Source: Onthophagus taurus (taxonomy: Eukaryota > Arthropoda > Insecta > Coleoptera > Scarabaeidae). Taken from it: a stretch of 64,000 nt of DNA. The DNA is taken from positions 9,493,501-9,557,500 of the forward strand of contig NC_091966.1 of assembly GCF_036711975.1 (NCBI RefSeq). Reading direction: 5' to 3'. Made by a program: the position numbers and the translations under genes. This document shows positions 58,118 to 64,000 of the stretch, one piece after another; position 1 is the first letter of the stretch, and every line of letters starts with the position of its first letter. The notes beneath the pieces were generated by a model that did no database searches, had not been told where the DNA came from, and saw only the letters and a list, made by a program, of their open reading frames with translations.

Positions 58118-59232
58118 TTAACAATACAATCCATTTCCATGATTATCTTCCCACTGCTTCTTAACATACTCATTTAATTTTTGAGATAAACCGAGTTGCT
58201 TTAGTTCATCGTCAAAAGTTTTTTTATCACCAACTCCAGCTAAGAAACCATTTAATTTAGCAGCAGCATACGATGTTTGTAATAACTCTGGTGTTAAATT
58301 AATAGACTGACAAAGAACTGCATGTTTTTGCAACCTATATTTTTGATGGTAACTAAAAAAAAATCAAATGAATTATTGGACTTATTTATCGGTTAAAAAA
58401 CTGACTCTTCAGCAGGATAGAACGCTCCAGCGGGTGCTATTTCTGTTGTAATTTTTCCTTTATGATTTTTCATTTCCTCTTTAAGAGATTGCTCAGCTAT
58501 TTTCCGTTGTTCCTCGTCATGATACAATATTAAAGACATATACTAAAATAATAAAATTGATGCAAAATTTGTGTATTAATTCAGGTTTTTTATTACTTGT
58601 CTTTTAATCACTGTTGTTACTCCATATTCGTGATTTTCCCAAAACAATTTTAATAAATTTTCATAGGTTATGGTTTTTGGGTCAAAATCGATTTGGATTA
58701 CTTCGGTGTGATCACCTCTTCAATAAAAATAAGAATTTAAAGTAAATTAATAAAATAAATTCCTTTTTCTTACAAGTTTCTATAAGTTGGGTTTGGAAAT
58801 GTTCCTCCTGAGTATCCCACGACGGTTCTTATAACACCTTTTGTGCCACCAAATAAAGCATCGTTAGACCAAAAACATCCCATTCCAAAAGTAGCCTTTT
58901 GGACGGGTACTTTTACTTCGTGAAGTACTTGTCCCATTGTACTAATAGAAAAGGAAATAAAATTTGCTGATTTATTTTTAACTTAAATGATTTACAATTT
59001 TGATTGAGGAAAATATTTTATCAGTTTGAATAAATAAGGAAATGAAATATTACCGCTATTTGATATTGAGTTTATCTTGATTGTTGATACCTTGAACGTT
59101 TTGTTTAGATATTTTTTGATTAAAGCAGTAATGTAAAACTAGGTTTTACTTTACCTACCTGATATTGAAATAATTAATAAGATAATATCCCATAATAGGA
59201 ATCACAAGAATAGATATTAATTTTCCTAACAT
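58118..59232 (-). CDS. MsrA: Peptide methionine-S-sulfoxide reductase A
   Basis: Reduces methionine-S-sulfoxide in proteins using thioredoxin. Exons (minus) 59232-59159, 58941-58774, 58717-58597, 58542-58406 and 58352-58118 join in frame to 244 residues. The core is complete: ATFGMGCFW with the catalytic Cys at 47, [58 protein letters not shown], and the tail [11 protein letters not shown] with a C-terminal LYC whose Cys may act in recycling. The usual GCFWGAE is GCFWSND, so the catalytic Glu is Asp. Exon 1 adds a hydrophobic N-terminus ([20 protein letters not shown]) that would be a signal anchor or signal peptide; most insect homologues I recall start in the cytosol. Start ATG is the only one in exon 1. 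Confidence 0.93.
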
Positions 59233-62200
59233 TTTAAATCACTTAAACACAGTTCTCATTGAATCCGCGCAAAATATAACACTAAAGCTGGAATTATGAA
59301 TTTAATGATTCATCTTTGGTAATTTATTAAAGTGTATTTGTTATACCTGAAATTTGTCACGTATCTTTTATGTTTATACTCTAATCCTACAACGTTAAAA
59401 TCCTCAGTGTTACACAAGATTTCATACTGTTCAGACAAAAAAATTTCAAACAAGTTATCACGCACCATAAAAAATCATTCAAAATTGAGTTTTTAAATTT
59501 GAAAACGTTATATTATTTAACATTGATTATAAATTTATAAAAAATGTAATACACAAAAGAAAGTATCTATGTAGGTCAAATCAATTCATTCCTATAACCT
59601 AACATATGGAGATAAAAGCCTTTATAAATATAAAATAAAATAACTTAATCTTAACGAAATAGCTTTGTTTACTTACATCCCAATTACAACTGAATTCTAC
59701 AACAGTTTAATTGTAACTGGGACAAAAAATCGCTACAAAGCCTTGCGCAATAAAAAAGAAATCAGCGGGATATCCCTTTTTATCAAGAATTACACAATAT
59801 AAATTGATATACTTATTTAAATAAATCTTACATTTTAATGTGGCTTATTATTAATAAAAAACGCTTTACCTGAAAGGAATTTTTTGGAATGTTTGGTGAA
59901 ACAGATTATGAATGAACCCAAACATCTTGAAATTACAACCGTTATTTCGTAATCTATACTTACAACGTATTTTTAAACATTCAACGTCATTTTTTATTTA
60001 TAAACACATTCTAATATTGTAACAGTTTAATAGTTAAATCGTTACCATTTAAATATTATAAAATAAAGTCTCGAATAATACCTATTTTTAATATCTGTCC
60101 TGAGACCCCGTGAAAGATCTTGTATTTTAATTCCATATCAGCATATAATATTCATTTTGTCATCTTATGAATTAACGTTTTGAAATGGATTTATAAGAAG
60201 CGGTAGAATTCATTGGGAGTATATTCATGACCTTGAACTGTTTGAATTCATAAACGTTGATAAAATAACCGTTTTAAAACAAAGAGGCGCTCAGGGATTA
60301 AATATAAAACTCATTTTAAATTAAAAGTTTCACATAAACTCAAATCATTAGATCTCAGAGAAAATGTACATTTTATATGATGTTATTTCCATGCTGACTT
60401 GATACATGCATGAAAGTGATTTAAATTAGTGATACAAGCTAGCTGCGTCTATCAAGCCAGGAGGTATAATGTAGATTTTATGGGGATTTTAGCGAATTTG
60501 TATAAATTTAAACTAGAAGAAGTCTTAATAAACTATCGAGACTGCATTGCACATCTACAATGCAGTCTCGATTTGGTTTCATAGGAATATACCAAATTGC
60601 AGTGATGATGTAGAGTTTATATGGAATTATCTCTGTGCAGTTTTGATGAATGTGGGCAGTTTAGTGGTTAAATTAAGCTTCTATCACACCATGTTGCATA
60701 TTAGAGATTTAATACAGACTTGATACAGAATTAATAAGTACTGTATGGAGAATTTAAGCAATCTTGAACGAGAAATTGGCCTTTGTAGAGACTTGACTTG
60801 ACAAAACATAAAAAAGAATTAACGCTACATGACTATCAGCAGTAAACAGTTGTTATTTCACGACGAAAAAGTAATGGAATCAAAATAAATTACTCCCAAG
60901 GATATTCTTCGCAGCATTTTAGCAGCGCTCTTACCTTTCAATTGTGACGAAGGTGCATGGCACAACCTAGATGTTTCTGGTTTTACCTCTACTTTAAATA
61001 AAGTTTTATACTGTACTTATATTGCGATTAATATCGTATATATTATATTAATTTTTCACAAGGGATCTTTTTTATTTAAATTTAATTCCACGATAATATT
61101 AAAATACATTTGAATTAGTTCAAGCTAATTTATTGGTCTCATATTTTCTAAAGACTACATCAAGATCACAAAAATTGTAATGATTCATAAATATCAACTT
61201 TTAAAGAGCATTAAAACGTAATTATATAAACTTTCAATTTACAAAAATTAATATTCTTTCTTTTTTTTAATATACTATGATCATTTTTAATTGACTAGAT
61301 ATAAATAAGTATTGCATAGATGTGTTATTTGAAAATATTGTACTTACTTTTAATAAGATCAATCAAATTTTATAAGACATTCAATAAAATCGAGTATAAC
61401 TGTTTAAGAAAGAATCTGTTAATACAAAAATGTTCAAAAAGAATCAAACTTAACAACAAGATTAATTTAACGATTTTCATTGGAACATAAACGTTTTATA
61501 TTCTTATCATTACTTTTAAAAATAAAGCAAAATGCTCTTTATTTTTTTCATTATCAACAGATATTGCGTCTGTTATACCTATTGCAATGGATCTAATAAT
61601 ATATGATATTTAGACACCAATTCAAATAATTATATTCCTTAATTTGAGCATATATTTATTAATCTAAATATCTATATTAACTCAAAATTAATATCTCATT
61701 TAGAATTTATAAAGGGCATTTTGAAACATAAAATATTATAAAACATGTTAATTTGTCTTGAATATAACTAATTATATATCCTAAATAATTTTTTACTTTA
61801 TTAAAAATGGGTTTAATCCTACAAATGTAGACTGATTGTCAAAATTTTCTATTTTTTCAAATATTTAACTAGACACTAAAACTATTATTGTTGAATCTTT
61901 TAATTATGTCTGATTGGAATAAATAATGATTGATAAATAAATAATAAAGCGTAAAATGGAAATGATTAGAGATTAATAATTATCAAGTAATAAAAGACCT
62001 GAGTAATAAATCCATAGCCTATCACACTTAAAGACATTACGCACACCTACCACTGATGTATACAAAGGTATAAAATATTTGGCCCCTAATAAATATCATT
62101 CAACATGCTACTAATTAAATAATTTTCAATGTTTTTTAAATAAAAATATTACTCTCTTTTTTAATTTAACAATTCAAATGAATAAAGATTTAAGAAATCC

Positions 62201-62339
62201 ATAAACTTTTTGTTTTAAAAATCAAATTAATTAATTAAAATAAGATATAAATATTGACAGTGCTTAGATCTTATTAATACTGTCTGAAATTGGGCAAGAA
62301 ATAAATTCAATCAACAAAACAAAACAATATAAAACTTAT
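59233..62339. other. 3.1-kb intergenic stretch with hairpins
   Basis: No gene recognised. TCCCAATTACAACT near 59687 returns inverted as agtttaattgtaactggga near 59708. A perfect 15-bp stem ATCGAGACTGCATTG / CAATGCAGTCTCGAT with an 8-nt loop lies at 60534-60571. The rest is AT-rich and featureless. Confidence 0.5.
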
Positions 62340-62746
62340 TTAAGTTGGTTTGGGGTAAGTTTTCGATTCCGTCGGTGTATCTTCTGTGTCGCTATCATCT
62401 TGAGGCTCTTGAGATTCTGGCAGACGAATAAATGGAAGATGTTCGTTTCCACTCCACATTGAATAAAAATTTTGATGCATTCTTAAAGCATCCTAGAACA
62501 AAATCACCATAAAAATTTAATACAAATAATTTATTTTCAACTTACACCACCCGCATATCCTTCAGAACCTCGCTCAGACGAACTCGTAGATCTACTATGA
62601 ATGGAAAGACACGAAGACGAATCTGTTGAAGAACTACTTTTACGCGAAGTTAATGGAAAACCTTGTGGAAAAATATCGAAATGATCTGCACCTTGAATAC
62701 CACTAGTACTTGGTACATCAATTGATTGCCAATTTCCTCTGGACAT
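62340..62746 (-). CDS. Ser-rich protein, two C-terminal exons, unidentified
   Basis: Exons 62746-62546 and 62492-62340 join phase 0 (donor GGT|GTAAGT, acceptor ttctag|GAT) and end in TAA. If the ATG at 62746 is used the protein is 117 residues; alternatively an acceptor (tccag at 62739) makes these the last exons of a gene whose other exons lie beyond the LINE or outside the window. Sequence: NWQSIDVPSTSGIQGADHFD, a Ser-run (SSSSTDSSSCLSIHSRS), then DALRMHQNFYSMWSGNEHLP and an acidic Pro/Thr tail DSDTEDTPTESK. It looks like a cytoplasmic tail rich in phosphorylation sites. I do not recognise the family. Confidence 0.6.
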
Positions 62747-62829
62747 AAAAATTTAATATAATTATAATTAAAAAAATTCAAGAAAATAATAAAATAAATA
62801 AATGCTACCATAATCTACCCTAAGGATAG

Positions 62830-63258
62830 CAAGAACAAATAAATATCAAACAAGAATAGGTTATAAAAGTTTGGAACCACTAAAAATAGATAATTTACTA
62901 TATGCTGACGACATAGTGCTGATAGCAGAGAACCATAAAAAGAGAAGAAAGTTGGTTGAAATATGGGCAGAAGAAATTGAGAAGATGGGCCTAGAATTGA
63001 ATGTAAATAAATGTAAAATCGTGATAATAAATAAAGAGGAAATAAGAAATAACCGCAAAGAAATATTTATTAAGGAACAAATGATGTAAGAAGTATCATA
63101 TGAGTAGTTGAGTAGTATAATATCACAAGATGGAAGGATAGATTTAGAGATAAATGCAAGAATAAGGAAAACAAACAACGTATATCATACTCTAAACAGA
63201 ACAACTTTTGGGAATAAGGAGATAGATAAAAAGATAAAATTGAAAGTGTACAAACTTG
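62830..63258 (+). mobile_element. LINE RT fragment with YADD motif
   Basis: Plus frame reads YQTRIGYKSLEPLKIDNLLY then ADDIVLIAENHKKRRKLVE and MGLELNVNKCKIVIINKEE, the catalytic YADD block and the following one; after a stop it continues GRIDLEINARIRKTNNVYH and ends VPILTYDSES. The 5' part is missing. It resumes at 63930 as EMKFLWKIVERTKWDRIRNE. Confidence 0.8.
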
Positions 63259-63297
63259 GTGGCAGTCCCAATATTAACATATGACAGTGAATCCCAT

Positions 63298-63931
63298 CCC
63301 AGAGGAGCTTATACTGACTCCAAACATTTTCGTTGCTAACGGTAAATCACCATATGCAATAGACAACCTAAGCCTTGACGTCACAGAGATGGGCGGAGCT
63401 TATACTGACTCCAAACATTTTCTGTGTTGCTAATGGTAAATCACCATATGCAATTTTCCATTAGTGTTAAAATAAAATAAACTAAGTGATGACACTTGAA
63501 ATGACATTTTTTGGCGGGTTATTTTAGCAACTGTCCACCTCTGTGACGTCAGACTTAGGCAGTCTATTAGTTAAAATAAAATAAACTAAGGCTCATTACT
63601 ACCATCTTCTGGTTAAACTATCTAAGGGATTATTACCAAGGTTATTGCTATTTTACGCGCTCTGGTTGGCTAGTAGATGGGTTTATCAATAAGATACATT
63701 TAACTAAAAGATGGTAGTAATGGACCTAAGGTCCATTAGCGTAAAATAGCCGTAACTGTGGTAATAATCCCTTAGATAGCTTAACCAGAAGATGGTAGTA
63801 CGAGCCTTAGTAACTTTTTAAATGACATTTCCAGCGACATTTTTATGGCGATTTATCGTTAGCAACGAAATTGTTTGGAGACGATATAAGCTCCGCCCAT
63901 CTCTGTGACATCACACTTAGGCAGTCTATTG
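63298..63931. mobile_element. Nested inverted-repeat elements inside a LINE
   Basis: Outer inverted ends: CAATAGACAACCTAAGCCTT at 63357 and, complemented, at 63931 (caatagactgcctaagtgtg). A further inverted end lies at 63569, so 63357-63569 alone is a complete 213-bp unit containing TGACGTCACAGAG at both ends. Inside, 63586-63810 is a separate foldback (CTAAGGCTCATTACTACCAT with its complement at 63810). A partial duplicate of the left inner region sits at 63298-63356. Everything interrupts the LINE. Confidence 0.75.
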
Positions 63932-64000
63932 AAATGAAATTTTTATGGAAAATAGTGGAGAGAACGAAGTGGGATAGGATAAGGAATGAGTAAATAAGAC
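63928..64000 (+). mobile_element. LINE fragment, continuation
   Basis: Reads EMKFLWKIVERTKWDRIRNE, the segment that normally follows some 12 codons after TYGSESW in RTE/CR1-type elements. Those codons are missing at the insertion point, so the insertion was accompanied by a small deletion. Runs to the window end. Confidence 0.7.

Noticed and set aside
1-64000. LTR retroelement, endogenous virus or Polinton
   Set aside because: I looked for long terminal repeats and for Gag, protease, integrase, envelope and capsid patterns and saw none; all RT pieces have non-LTR features.
1-64000. tRNA and other structured RNA genes
   Set aside because: No A-box/B-box pair with a foldable cloverleaf was recognised by eye; a tRNAscan-SE run would be decisive.

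Overview
The window is AT-rich arthropod nuclear DNA, most likely from a beetle. Introns are mostly 45-70 bp with GT..AG ends. The genes are insect-type, and the intergenic space is packed with decayed LINEs, mariner/pogo/Tc1/PIF/piggyBac remnants, long foldback elements and tandem satellites. I saw no LTR element, provirus, CRISPR array or recognisable tRNA/rRNA gene. The beetle assignment is inference; the exon models below were built by hand from reading frame, splice sites and remembered family patterns, not by alignment.

Layout. About 2.0-4.0 kb (minus): a complete seven-exon gene for a divergent HCN/CNG-type channel whose filter lacks GYG. 5.6-6.1 kb (plus): a three-exon gene for a 92-residue secreted six-cysteine peptide with a clear TATA/initiator promoter. 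10.4-22.8 kb and 28.9-32.3 kb (plus): two facilitated trehalose/sugar transporters (Tret1-like) sharing an intron position, so an old tandem duplication; a 175-bp and a 173-bp satellite lie in the large first intron proposed for the first copy. 23.9-26.3 kb: a 2.3-kb terminal-inverted-repeat element carrying two foldback elements. 32.6-35.2 kb: piggyBac and nested LINE remnants. 35.8-37.7 kb (minus): an intronless mucolipin (TRPML) gene. 38.9-42.7 kb: a 122-bp tandem array, a MITE with perfect 29-bp ends, a dead Tigger transposon and a LINE tail. 43.6-45.2 kb (plus): AUP1, five exons. 45.9-47.7 kb: a 21-bp minisatellite split by a LINE. 47.8-57.6 kb (minus): condensin subunit SMC4, 17 exons, 1,324 residues; its 4.6-kb intron 8 holds a foldback element, RTE LINE pieces and repeated partial copies of its own exon 8. 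58.1-59.2 kb (minus): methionine sulfoxide reductase A, five exons. 62.3-62.7 kb (minus): two coding exons of an unidentified Ser-rich protein. 62.8 kb to the end: an RT fragment interrupted by nested inverted-repeat elements.

The host genes belong to separate housekeeping or membrane functions and form no pathway: lysosomal channel (TRPML), ER lipid-droplet/ERAD factor (AUP1), chromosome condensation (SMC4), oxidised-protein repair (MsrA), haemolymph sugar transport (two Tret1-like proteins) and a cyclic-nucleotide-channel relative. The points most worth following are the channel with both a changed filter and a changed ligand pocket, AUP1 without its acyltransferase His, the unidentified cysteine-rich peptide, and the exon micro-duplications inside SMC4.
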